NCBI RefSeq assembly: GCF_003254395.2
Contig: NC_037651.1
Location: forward strand, 3,596,001-3,660,000
Direction: 5' to 3'
DNA length: 64,000 nucleotides
Source of the DNA: Apis mellifera
Lineage: Eukaryota > Arthropoda > Insecta > Hymenoptera > Apidae
The position numbers and the translations under genes were made by a program. Positions 33,467 to 46,080 of this stretch are shown here, one piece after another. Below the pieces are notes generated by a model. It made no database searches, had not been told where the DNA came from, and saw only the letters and a program-made list of their open reading frames with translations. Positions within the stretch are counted from its first letter, which is position 1. Each line of letters opens with the position of its first letter.

Positions 33467-36259
33467 GTTCTTTTCCTCCATCGCGGGGAGGGGTTTACGT
33501 ACCGCTTTAAACTCGCGAGTTTCATGGGAATTTGGTTGCATCGGTGCTGCACGTATGCTTGCGGTTACTTCTGTCTTTCTTTTTGAAGGGAATCGATGGA
33601 GGAGGGTGGAATTTCTCTGATTGATCAGGGAACTGAACGTAGCTCGAGAGGAGATGTTTAGACGTTCGATGAGTGAATTTGTTGTATATTTTCTACTCGA
33701 GGATGTGATTCCTTTTTTTTCTTTTTTTTTTCTTTTAATATTTACGTACGATGTAAGCATGATGTGCGTGGAGAATGAATTTAGTGGAGAGGGTAATATA
33801 AAGTTTGTTGGGAAATTAAGTGTGAGGAAATAATAAGAGAATAGTTTCTGGATATTAAAAAAAAAAATTGGTAATTTTATATTCGACGAAAGATTTAATA
33901 TGTGACGATTAATAGTTTTGAGGCAGTTAAATTTAACTTTAATTGGCGAGTTAATAGCTCAACTTCGTAATTTTGGTAATTGAAAAACGGAGACGGATAA
34001 ATAATCGATAATCTCGCACGATTATTGTCGTGTAAAATATTCTTTTTAACGCGCGTCCGTCGAATCTCCTCAATTTTTCACGCAACAATGAATTTTTCCA
34101 CCTGTTAGGAGAAAAAAAAAAAATTACAAAAACGGAATCTCGTAAAATTTATCCATTTTTTACAACCTTTTATCCGTTTCAAATTCAACACCCAATATTT
34201 CCCTCATACTGACAATTTCACAAACCTGTTATCTCACTTTGCCAATTCGAAAAAAAGGACGCAATAAAGTTCTCTTTAAAAAAAAGAGAGAGAGAGAGAA
34301 AGAGAACGCGACAAAATATCGTTCCACGTCGTTTGAACAATATTTTCTTAGAGCAAGAGTCAGCTGAGTTTTCGAAACGATTCCACAGTTTTTCCTGGCC
34401 ATGGTAATTTTTCACGATGCCACCCTTTTTATTTTCAAACGTTTCATGCGTTCGCCGATTCCATTTCCATGAAAAAAAAAAAAAAAATGCCGATTCGTTG
34501 AATTCTTGAAATCACCGAGAAACACAAAGTTGCAACCATCTCGATTATTTTGCGTATGAAAATTTTAGTATAAAAAAGAAAAACATTTTATAATCGATAT
34601 TTTCATACACGGTCTTCCAAATAATCTACGCAAGTTAAATCAATTTCTCTTAAACAAATTTTTATTCTAAAAATCGATTCGATAGTTGTATTAAAAAAAT
34701 TAAAAGTTTTACTTTAACAATCACCATGGAACCCATCAGGATTCTATCGATTCATCAAACGTCTCGATATACCGTTCAAGTTGTCTTCTTAATCCATCTC
34801 TCTTATGCTTATTTATTATTCCCACTATATTTATGTTCTTATTCCATTTGCCCAGGCTTTCACTGGTCTTAATCTACGAGGGTTGCTTCGTCTGATCATA
34901 ATTTGTCCTATTCCACTTGTTTGTCCTGCTCCATTCTGATTGCCTCGCTTCCATTTACTCCCATTCTACTTGTCAATAACGAACTATTCCCCATTCTACT
35001 CATATTTTTTATTCCACAAGAAATTAATGAAACTATTTTAAAATATTTTATGTATCATAGAACAATAGATTTGAAAGATAGAAAGATAGAGGGATAATTA
35101 CACCACGAAAACGATTCGTTAACGAGACATAAACAAGATGGCAATTATCATTAATTGCTATCTTATCTTCGTTGACTTTCCACGCCTTCAACTCTTTTCT
35201 TTTTTCTTTTTTCTTCCCTCCCTGGTTACTCTCCACTTTTCGTTAGGGGATACACGACACGGTGAATTTAATAAAGCCACGGTGTTTATAGTTGGTGAAA
35301 ATTCCGAGATAATGCGTTCACGTATATTGGAAGATAAAAGAGGCGAGAAGGAAATGAATATTAACGGTATTAGGCTAAGTAATATTTTTTGGCATTATAG
35401 TCTTCTTACAATGTTATTTACGCTAGATTAGAATTAATTAATAGAGTTATTATTTTATCAAGAATCCCCGTTAAATGACTGCCGTTAAAAATATTAGAAG
35501 TAAAATCTGACGAGTAGTAGATAATTTTCTATGATTCATATACATTAAATTTCTTTTCATTATTTATGGAACATTGTAAACAAATAAAATTACAATTAAA
35601 CGTTTATGCGAAATCAAATTTGTAAATGCATTAAAAGAAATTGAATCTTAATTCCTAATGTCTTATTTTTTCAAATTTTTAAAAATCTGTAATTATCACA
35701 TCATAAAATTTTATTATTATTAATGTCGAATTCGAATTTTCACGAGCACAATTAAATACTTCTAACAAATTTCCTTTCAATACAAAGCAAGAAGAATAAT
35801 AACCTGACCCGGATCCATCTTATTCCATTCCAACGTATCATTAAAAGCAAAGAGCATCTAGAACAAACAAAATTCTTTCTCAATAAAAACTACAAAAAAA
35901 AAGAAAAAGAAAAAAGAAACGAGCACATTCATCTTGATTCTCTTTAAAAAGCAAAAGTTTCATCGCGACAAGCAAGAAGAATACATTCATTCTGTTCCAT
36001 TCTTTCTGAAAAGAAAAAAAAACCCATGCAGAATAAGAAAATTCTTTCTTTTTTCCTTTTTTAGAAACTACAAAAAAAATAACCCATGCATCCTCCATAT
36101 CAATATCCATAATTGTCCAACGACAATTCAAACTGGATCGATCCAGTTTTTTTTTTTATTTATCGCGCGACAAAAAAAATTCAATCGAAATCTATCGCGT
36201 CACCAAAAATTCGTCAAAATTTCCTTTGCCCAAAATTTCAAAAACACGCCTATTACTCA
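33465..36259. other. AT-rich non-coding DNA
   Basis: 33620-33840 is G-rich over C on the plus strand, whereas 34700-35040 and 35640-36080 are C-rich over G. 34861-34980 has degenerate words resembling the reverse complement of the 8.1-kb repeat. No gene is supported. Confidence 0.45.
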
Positions 36260-36620
36260 CATGGGATTACACGCTCGTTCGATCGAACAGAACAGGGGAC
36301 AGGGGCCGGTTAAATCGAACGAAACCGATTCGATTATTATTGTCATCCCTCGACCCGATTATACACGGCGCGTAAGAATGCATCGGATGGGTTGATAAAG
36401 GGCCACGATTACGTGACGTAGTTTCCAATTTTATGCGTGGGTGGGGATGATCGTGGTGTAAATTAAACAAAAGGGGTCCGCAAGGGGTCTTGGACGTGGA
36501 CCAAAACTTTCGAGGATCGGCACAGCTAATTAACGCCGATTTCGATCAGATTTGCGGCCGATGGTTGCTGGTGGAATTTTCGAGTGGAGGGGCGCAAACT
36601 CTGCGGTTTTCCGCTCGTCT
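36260..36620. other. GC-rich, complex non-coding patch
   Basis: Non-repetitive sequence of higher GC, including a TGACGTA word near 36416 (CRE-like) and CAGCTAATTAACG near 36522. There is no convincing reading frame. It is a candidate regulatory or conserved element. Confidence 0.3.
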
Positions 36621-38589
36621 GTGCGATTAAAGTGATTTCTTTCTTTTTTTTAATTCATCAAATCGAGAACGTTTGAAAATCACGATTCATTAATTCTGGA
36701 AATTCTGATGTTATTTTAAACGGCTGTATTGAAAATAAGAACCATTTAATTTAAAAAAAAGAACGATGTATAAAAATAATACACGAACCTTGGATTTATT
36801 TCAGGATGATTGGTGAAGATAATAAAATAGAATAGGAATAAAAAAATAACTAGAAATTTCCTCGTTGTGTGCTTATTTTCGATAAAATTAATATATCATT
36901 AAACGATATGTTAATTTTTTTTTTTATTACGAATCTACGATCAAATACGATACAATTTTTATCTGTTATACATCAGGTAAGAAGTCTGATTCTTGGTAAT
37001 CAGAGACACACTGTGACTGTTTCATTGTCACCATTGGACGTGGTTCGTTACACGCGTGTCGCAGATTATTGGGAATAATCGGACAGTGACTGCAACAATC
37101 GGATTAGTTCGCACGTCACCGACTATTACGTTACTCTCCATTCGTTATGCTTGTCTCTACATAACGATTTAAAAAAAGAAAAAAAGAAAAAAAAAAAGGG
37201 AGGCCAGAGTTTTTCGACCGACCAATCATCTTGTTTCACTGCCAACTTCCGTCACGACACAATGTGAGCATTTGAAAATCTATTTATCTATTTATATTAT
37301 TTCTACTTTATGCTTGAAACTTGTTCATAGAATTAACTTGAAACTTATATATTATTATTTTTATTACCAAAATTGATTCGTATCAATTTTTATTAAATAT
37401 ATTTATAAATTAATTTTATGAAAAAGTTCTATAAAAATCTGGATATCTTAACTTTCGTAACAGTTTTTTATATATATATATATTCCTCAACTTGTGAAAT
37501 GTGAAACGTGAAATTTTTCCCCATTAACGTTAATTAAAAAGTTTTCGAAAGTATTAGTTGGACTAATAACAATTTCCAAATTTACCAGGATTTGCACACA
37601 TTTGCACACCAGTCATTACATAATTAACATAGCGAAATTTCACTGTATCGTATAAACTTTGTTAAAGCATTGCTAATTAGAAGAGTGATATGGTACAAGT
37701 TGTAATTAAATGAAAAAAAAAGAAAGAAAGAAAGAAAGAAATTGCTCAACGTTCAAAGTCAATGACGAAAAATTGTGATGATTAAAAATTCCAAGTATGT
37801 ATTTTTTGCAGCGCTTTCGAAAGCTCTCGTCCAAATAATTTCGTCACCGTTACTGCAAATTATCCGAAAGATAGATTTATTCCCGCCATTAAGTCGAAAC
37901 TCGTAAATCAGCGGCTCGTTACGCACACTTTCACATTTGCAAAATTAGATTCATGAGAAAAGGCGATAACGATGTTTTGCATAACTAATTATATAACGAG
38001 ATACCTGGAACTTTTCTGATCAAACTTTAACGATGGTTTTTTTTTTCTTTGCAATAGAAATTGAAGAGCACGTTCAAGAGGAACACATTCACCTGTGCGT
38101 GTATTCAAGAATTTTATTTGAACAAGTGGAAAAAATTAAAAACCACGTTAATTAACATGTTATAATTTACGATGCATCAATTTGCCAGGCTTGATTAAAA
38201 TTGAATGTTTGAACAATAAATTAAACCAACTTTTCTCGAAGAACAGATTATCATAATCGCGTTTGATTATTAATAATCAAAATATTCGAAGATATTTAAT
38301 TTCGCGGATGTAATCTTAATTACATTAAACGAGTCTCCTTTTCTTTTTTATTTATCCAATTTGACGATTTATTTATATATAAAATTCCTTTATTATAATT
38401 TCGACTAAATTAAAACTTGAAACCTTCTCGTTTAAATAATAAGAATTCTCAAATTGTATACCTTTCGTTTAAAAATTATTCACGAATATGGCTTTCGAGT
38501 TTCATTCTTATTAAAAGACATATCTTCAATTTTTACTAGAATATCGATATCAAAATATTATCTTTTACATCTAAACGTGAAAAGAATCG
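36621..38589. other. AT-rich non-coding DNA
   Basis: Nothing gene-like is seen. An A-rich run with (GAAA)n lies at 37713-37741. 36980-37140 is more complex and repeats small CAGTGACTG/GTCACC-like words. Confidence 0.45.
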
Positions 38590-38885
38590 GTTAAGCTTGC
38601 CGAAATTACATTTATTTATCTCGTGAATACCGCGCGTCACGTGGCCGCAAATCCGTGAATCAATATGGCGTTTCAGCATGTCGCGAATAGATTGCGTGGA
38701 TTAACGCAACCACGACTAAGAGTCGACGATCGGCCACGTTAATACGCGCGCCCAAGTACGAGATTACACGTATTATTCGAGGCTGGACTATAAACGTGAT
38801 GGTGTATATACACGCTATCTCATCCGCCATATCTTTTTGCATGCAGATTATCGTCGGGTCTTTTCATATGGCGAAGGTAATGGCA
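38590..38885. other. Complex, CpG-containing segment (candidate conserved element)
   Basis: Non-repetitive, higher-GC sequence between AT deserts, with a TCACGTGG E-box-like word near 38637, a GTGTATATACAC palindrome at 38802-38813 and a TTGCATGCA word near 38836. There is no convincing frame. Constraint is inferred from texture only. Confidence 0.3.
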
Positions 38886-41800
38886 GCATGGAACAGGAGA
38901 GACTGGATCTCTTGTTCGAGGAGAAACAAATTCCTATAAATGCTGCGATCTCTATTTCTACGCGATTAGTTGGTTGTTGTCTCGTTAGAAATTGACAGAC
39001 ATACTTTTACTACGATAACAGTAGTTTATTCATTTTGGTGTCTTTTTTTTAATTTCTTCTGACGCGCATCTCTCAAAATAAATGAATCACAATCCATAAA
39101 TCTTGGAATCATTTTATTGTTTGACGCACGAACGGATTGAAAATGGATTTATTGCGGTCTAATCATGAGTTTCAATTGTATTCTGTATTCATATCGTGTT
39201 ATATATTTTCGTTTTGTCGTGGAAAGAATCTTGAGGTGATTCCACCAATTATTTTGTCAAATATTGTAAAAGAAACAATGAAATGAAAAAATTAAATTAC
39301 TCTTTTCTCTCTTCCAAATTTTTTGATTGGGTAATGTTAAATGGAAAATGATCCAAATGGCACAGTAACGTCAATGAAAAGTTGAATCTCAATTTTCTGT
39401 TCTCACCAATTCAAGACAACTTATTCAAAAATTCCAGAAAAAGAACGAAGGAAAAAGAGAGGAGAAAAAAATCAAATTAAAGAAAAAGGAAATAGAAAAT
39501 TCGATGTTTCGTTTTAAGGCTGATTACGAAAGCCTTTTCACGAAAAATCTCTTGTCAAGTTCAGTCCAACGTCGGCACAAACGGCTAATAGCTTTAAATT
39601 TTAAAGGTTTTAAATTTTATTCCGTGAACAGATGCGAGATGAATTTTCGGGAAAATGAAACGAAGCGATACTTCCAAAAGAATTTTCTCTCTCTCTCTCT
39701 CTCTCTCACTCTCTCTTTTGTTCACACTCAACGTTGGAAACGACGTTAATTACGACAACTATAAAATTGGCCAGGACACGGGCAAATATTTTTTTTTTTG
39801 TTCCATAATGCGCGAAATATTAACGCGTTTTATCTCCTGGCTTACTCGATATTACTACAAAAGATTGAAACGCGAATTAATTATATTTATAAACTGAAAA
39901 ACTGTGTCACTTCGAAACATATTCATTTATAAAATTTTACCATTTCTCTCTCGAAAGAGTTTCAAATATCCAGGAAATAATTAAATTAATTATAAAAAAG
40001 AATGACTCGATTCTCATCACCCATTGATAACATTATCCCCTTTTTGTCGAGAAAGTTTAAAAATTATTCATCGAATTCCATTCTATCTGCAAATTCCTCC
40101 AAGATTTTTGATGTATATATTTCCAGGACGATCCGCTTTAAGATCAAGTATAATTTCAATTTCGTACACTTGCGAGATATTTTCCAAACAAGATGCTCTC
40201 TCTTCCTTATTTTCTTCTTTTCTCTCTCTCTCTTTTTTTTTAAACGAACCACGAGGGATTCAATGCGCGCCTGATTTTTATAATTAATGGCCGACACGGA
40301 TCCCCCGTTGAATGCGGATTGGAAACGACGACGAGGTACTTCAATTAAATTTAAGTAACTTGAACAACCGGCGCGGATGCTTCTAATTAGAGAAATCGTA
40401 AAATAACATTTTACCGGATCATAAATGAATCATGGTTGTGTTTCCATTCGAACGTGTCTTCGAACAAGGAACCGATATCAATTTCTTGAATCTCGTCTCT
40501 TTCGATTATAAGCCGCGGCTTTAAAGGAAATTGTCACATGTTAAATTTATACGAAATATTCCTTTTATTATCTGCACATTATCTGGAATCTCGAATCTGT
40601 CACGAATCCGAGTGTCACGCCAACTGTTACACCGAGAACTTGATGACAAGAACTCGTCTACAAACTGTTCCAATAGTTATAATCCATCCATCTATAAAAA
40701 GTATTTTAAATAATTCTTACTCGAAACGAAATATATCAAATTTTTCTTAATCCAAAGATTCTTCAATCTTTCTTAATGAAATATAATCAACTTTGAACAA
40801 GTGTATCGAATGTAACACAAGAGATTCAACAACGTTCCTTCCTCGATGCATCCTTCGCAATCGAGTCAATTACGAGTATGTTCTACACAATTATTATTAT
40901 TATATTGCAGTGAAATTTGCCTGCGATTGATTTCGTAGAACTATGCAGCTCGTACAAATTCTCTTCGAATTCTCTCTTCTGTGCAGTGTTAAGCTGTCCC
41001 CTACGATCCAGAAACAGCGTCATAAATCGCAGACACTGTTCCTCCGTTTTACGATCGTTTTAAGGACACGTGCTCTCTTCCGCTCGAATCCTAGATCTGG
41101 CTGCCTTTATCTTTACTTGTTTCGATGATGGAAATTTTGAGAAGAATATTCCGCGACGAGAGAAATCGTTGAAATGATTCGTAGATTTAATCGAACGTCT
41201 ATTAATTGAGAGATTTGAGCTTGGAACGTTATGAAATATACGGAATATAGGAGGATCGTGGAATGCAGAAATATGGAAATGTGAGTAAAGTATCTCGTAT
41301 ATAGTCGCGATGATAATAATAGAGAGCATTAATTTTCTATATCGATCGTGGTACCGCGTATCACTTTAGTATTCATAAGAGTTTACGAGGTAAGGAAGCA
41401 GGATTAAGCTGAATCATGTCGCAAAAAAAAAAAAAGAAAGAAAGAATGAAGAAAAGTTATTAACAAACGTAGTAAAAGCTAACGTAGAAATTGCTCGTAA
41501 AATGGATCTTTTTGAGAACAATATTTTTTTGCACGACTCGGCTATAAGATATAAGTTATATGATTCTAAAGATTTTTCAAGGATTCAAAATAGAAAAAAA
41601 GTAGAAATTAAAACGGATTGTTTTTCGAAAAATTTCTCTTGATTATAATTTAATACAATATATTTTCATATAATCTAATCTCTAGCTGTGTAATGTAGGA
41701 TTGAAAAAAATTAAATTAAATTTCAAAAGATAGGCTTCTATGATTTTTAATTTTGCCCATTCTATATTTAAAGAAAAAAAAAGAAAGAAATGTTTTTACC

Positions 41801-44049
41801 CAACTTTTTACTTTTGCAAGAGAATCAAGGAGAGTATTGAATAATTAATTAACGAGAAAAATAATTTTCCTTATTAATTAATTTTTCAGTAGTGATAAGT
41901 TATTCGAAAAATGTGTTTTTTTAAAAAAAATATATATATAATTCTAGATTTTGTTAATAACCTCGTTAAAATTTCACTTCGTTTAAAGCTCGTGCAACTT
42001 TTTCGTCGGGGAAAAGAAAATCTTTATTGGCATTTATTTACCAGTAAGGTCTACGCTGCATCTCCATCCATAAAATAAGTTATAGGACTCCGGCTCCTAT
42101 CTACTTTTACTACCTCACTGAAAATAACGTTTTAAAGGATGTCATAAACAATTTAATCCCTTCAAAAAATAAATGTATATTCTTAAGCGCATTAATGCGA
42201 ACCGTGAACCATCAATTAATCAACAGAAATTATTCCATTTTTGTTTCATATTTCCACACAGTGAATACGATTGAATTAAAAAATTGAAATTATTAACAAA
42301 ATATTAACAATCAGGCACAAAATTCTTCTCAACTCTTATTCTTTTACGATCAAAATTTTCTTCGATTTATGAAAGTGATAGATACATATATAATAAAAGA
42401 AAATTTGAAAAAAAAAATTCTACAAATTTGACAAGAAATAATTTCAATCAATTTTTCCTTTCGCCAGAAGTACACGGATTCAAGATAAATTCATCATCGT
42501 TAAAAAAACAATAAACTCTATCTTCAACACTTCAACTTCATCCACTCGAAGTCGGAACTTTTATTTTATTCAAAGAGGTCGATCTCTGGATATAGAATCT
42601 TCGAAAGGTCGCCTCGAAATTATCCGCGAATTATTCCAACGTAATCGATCGAACTTAATTTAATTCGAAATTATAAACGGTGCCCCCGTGAAATTGGAGA
42701 AGAGAGCGCGCGTTGAAAAAAAAAAAAAAAGAAGAAAAAAGGAAATTTGAATTATTCGTCGTGGAACACGACGACCGATGCAAATGCCGTATTCGAAATT
42801 CCGTGGCGGCCGGTTGATTTTAATCTTCGAATCCCTCATCCCATCGGGGGATGAGAATATCGATCCACCCTGCGAAACGAATGTGTTCAACTGCCGTTTT
42901 ATACGTGTTTGCTGGTGACAGTTGCTAACTCCGAAAAGTGGGACAAATGTTACGGTTACGAGATCGTTTCGAAAATTTTCCCCTCGCGAATTCTTATTAT
43001 TATTATTATTATTATGAATCTTCTTGGTAAGATCGAAAACACGTTTAATATTTCTGAAAAAAATCTCCAATGTCTCGAGAATAATCTCAACTCTCTTTCG
43101 ATAAAATAAATCGATGATTAATTCTTGAATTAAAGGGAAGGATCAAGGTGTGGGATCTTCTTCAAGTTTCAATTATAAGATATGAAATGTGCACGGAAGC
43201 GAGGATAAAAATCTAGAAATAAAATTGATATAGTATGTATATATATCCGTGTGCCATTAAACGTTACTTACACTCGAACAATTACACCGTGGTGGGGTCT
43301 ATCGCGACCCATCGTAACCGTTTGGAACAAATAATTTCACTCGACTCGGAATCCGAAATTGCTCCGGCTATTCTTTCCAAGGGATATTACTTTCGATAAC
43401 GACGTCGAGACGTGACAAAAATATGCGATAGAAAGCGATTAATAATGCAAGTGGCTCGCTCTCGAGGAATTCTTCCAATTATCGGAAAACCGAAAAGGGG
43501 GGGGGGGGGGAAGGGTACTTCATCAAACGGTAAAAAAAAAGAAAGAAAGAAAAGATAATTTCTTTGTTTTCCTGCCTGGTTGAACACGCGAGATTACACC
43601 GTTCGAATCGGACAATTTTATTCGCTATCGAGTGACCGGTTTATTTGAAAAAGGGGGTTTCGTGGACCAAGTGAATCTATAATATCCCATATCGATCCCC
43701 TTTTTTGCTTTTTGTCCGATAACAGCGCGCGTTAAAATGGTCGTGAGTCGGTGCGAGTTAGTTTCTGCGAATGTTATATCACCTGTAAGAGAATTTCTCG
43801 ATTTAGTATACTCTTATTTTTTTTCTCATTATCGTTTATAGCTACGAATTTTTAATTTCTCTCATTATGCACGAACAAATTCTTTTCGTTACATATTCGT
43901 AACATACAATATATCTTTTACTAATTTGAATCCATTTGTTGAAGATAAAATAAATACACTTTCAATTTTTCATGTAAAAATTGTGAAAAAGAAATTGAAA
44001 ATTTTGTTATCAAAGTCTGTTCGAAAGGTGGAGGAAACCATGTCGTTGA
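38886..44049. other. AT-rich non-coding DNA
   Basis: Contains an interrupted (TC)n run at 39686-39716, a (TTA)n run at 42994-43014 and a G14 run at 43497-43510. A complex segment with a small hairpin lies at 42041-42120. No gene is supported. Confidence 0.45.
43497..43510. repeat. G14 homopolymer
   Basis: Fourteen consecutive G on the plus strand, unusual in this AT-rich DNA. Confidence 0.9.
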
Positions 44050-44110
44050 AGTCACTTTTTGATTTATCCCGATATCTCAATCGGTTGCCGAGATATAACG
44101 ATTTAAAGTG
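44050..44110 (-). repeat. Inverted, diverged copy of the 202-bp repeat core
   Basis: The stretch 'gatttatcccgatatctcaatcggttgccgagatat' read in reverse complement resembles the core of the downstream units (gatatctcgggaaccggaag...gatatcgagataaatc). It faces the direct array across about 180-215 bp. Confidence 0.65.
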
Positions 44111-44148
44111 CCCACGGTACTTGACGCAGGGCTAAAAATATGAATGGT

Positions 44149-44163
44149 GGCGCCATCTATTGA
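44149..44163 (-). promoter_or_regulatory. CTCF-like binding word
   Basis: The minus strand reads TCAATAGATGGCGCC. This matches 14 of 15 positions of the fly CTCF consensus as I remember it (CCRMYAGRTGGCGCY). It sits between the inverted and direct repeat copies. The match is by eye only. Confidence 0.45.
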
Positions 44164-44292
44164 CCTATATATTTCAGAAGCGCGTACTACGTTTTTCCTG
44201 GAATCGTGTCTGTCGCTCGTCTGGAGTTTGAGATAGGTCAGTGAAAGGAGGTGCGAGCGAGAGGCCCGAATAAGAGACAAGGAGAGAAATAG

Positions 44293-44880
44293 CGAACGAT
44301 TAAAAATTACCCTTTGCTTTGCACGATGATATCTCGGGAACCGGAAGCGATATCGAGATAAATGAAAAAGGGTTTTAAAGGGCAAGGTTCCCCGCTTCCA
44401 ACGATCGTTCATTGGTTGACCGGAAGTTATTATTTTCGAAGTTATGGTGGTTCAAAGTTTTCCTAATTTTAATAACTTTTAATCCGGTTTAAGGTAAACG
44501 ATCAGGAATTAACCTTTATTTCACACGATGATATCTCGGGAACCGGAAGTGATATCGAAATAAATCGAAGAGCATTTTAAAGAGCAAGGTTCCGCGCTTC
44601 TAATGATTTTTTACTCGTTGACCGGAAGTCATTATTTTCGGAATTATGGCGGTTCAAAGTTTTCCTAATTTTAATAGGATCTCATCGGGTTTAAGGTAAA
44701 GGATCAGGAATTAACCTTTACTTCACAGGATGATATCTCGGGAACCGGAAGTGATATCGAGATAAATCAAAAAGCATTTTAAAGAGGAAGATTCCACGCT
44801 TCTTACGCTTTTTTATTCATCGATGAGAATTCGTTATCTTCAGAGTTACATCGATTTGAATTTCCCCTAGTTCTAATAGC
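44293..44880 (+). repeat. Three-copy 202-bp tandem array carrying ETS-type words
   Basis: The phrase gatgatatctcgggaaccgg starts at 44325, 44527 and 44729, exactly 202 bp apart. Each core holds TATCTCG and its complement CGAGATA as short inverted arms. ACCGGAAGT or ACCGGAAGC occurs at 44340, 44419, 44542, 44621 and 44744, alternating 79 and 123 bp. The third unit decays toward its end and lacks its second ETS word. Confidence 0.93.
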
Positions 44881-45599
44881 GAATTTAAAGGATTCAAAGT
44901 TAATTATATGTTACGTGTAATTCATTTATTAACAGAAAATATTAATTGATACGTTACTCGAGAAATCTTTCAATCGCTTGAGATGTAATTCTCGTCGCGA
45001 AGTATCGAGCTGAATGCACCGGTTGATTCCGTGTTCGTAGAATCGTCGATTTCTCCTCATAAATTTCCCAAAGTGAAAATTTATTCGACTCAGTCGCGTA
45101 GTAACGTTTCCCGCGAGTGAATCTGTTGGTTATTCGAGAAAAAGACTCGATTCTACGTCATGGAGATCAGTTTTCCATCCACACGAGCACAAATAGCGCC
45201 CCTGCAAATCGACCGTGCTTTCAAACCACGTCTTTTATTTCCGTTATTTCATCGGTAAAGAGTTTTATTTTATTTTATTTTTCCCTGGGAAATTTTGATC
45301 AATTCTTTTTTTTACCTGTAAAAAGAAATTAAAAACGTTAAATTTAAACAGAGAGAAATAACTAAATTCTATTACCAACAACCTATTTTTAACGAAATCA
45401 ATTTTCTTTCGATGTTGCGTAATCTCAAACGTTATTTTTCCAATAATTTTTTCTTCTTTTACAAACAAGATAAATCACCCACACAACGCTATCCATTCTC
45501 AAATAAAATTCAATCTACCAAAAAAAATCTCGAAATATCTCACGCTGATAATAGTTCATCGAAAAAAGAAAAGAAAAAAACGATCATCCAAACTCGAAA
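44881..45599. other. AT-rich spacer
   Basis: No gene or repeat is recognised between the 202-bp array and the CpG island. Confidence 0.5.
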
Positions 45600-46080
45600 C
45601 ACGGAAGTCGCCCGTTATCACACGCTTCTCTTCCTCCAACGCAACGAGGTGTTCACTTGGTGTACTCCCTTCTTCGTTCACACGCCGTGTGAAATTAAAA
45701 TTTACGATCGCGCGAAACACGATTACGATGACAAATCCTCGCGGCGAGAATCACGCAGTTCCGCAGATGTTTATTCGCGCGCCGAGAAGGTCGGCCGCTT
45801 CGGTGACGTTTCCACCCGCCGCGGGATTTAGATGCGCGCCGCGTCCGCGAATAAAGCGCGTTTAATCGCACGGCCGCCTGTTATCGAGCTTTATCGTTAA
45901 CGATTTTGATACGCTTAATGGCGGCTCGCCGCGGCCGCGTTTCAATGGGCGGTTATTGCGGGATGTTGGCAACGGATACGCGTGTAAACGGCGGATCCAG
46001 TCCTTGCGGAGGATCGCGCGAGCCTGAATTTTCGCCCGATAATACGGCCGATCTGAAAAAGATTAACAGGGGACGCGTTT
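45600..46080. other. CpG-dense island
   Basis: About thirty CpG dinucleotides fall within 45781-45960, with a GCCGCGGCCGC word at 45928-45938. The density is far above its neighbours. Open frames (45412-45831 and 45906-46154, +) have no recognisable domain. It could be an alternative promoter, an enhancer or an unrecognised exon/UTR. It directly abuts the palindromic repeat array. Confidence 0.5.

Noticed and set aside
33307..33552. Ser-Leu and Arg-Glu repeat 'proteins'
   Set aside because: They are translations of the (AG)42 microsatellite.
35934..36395. 153-codon plus-strand open frame
   Set aside because: Runs across A- and T-homopolymers (Lys and Phe runs) and shows no domain.
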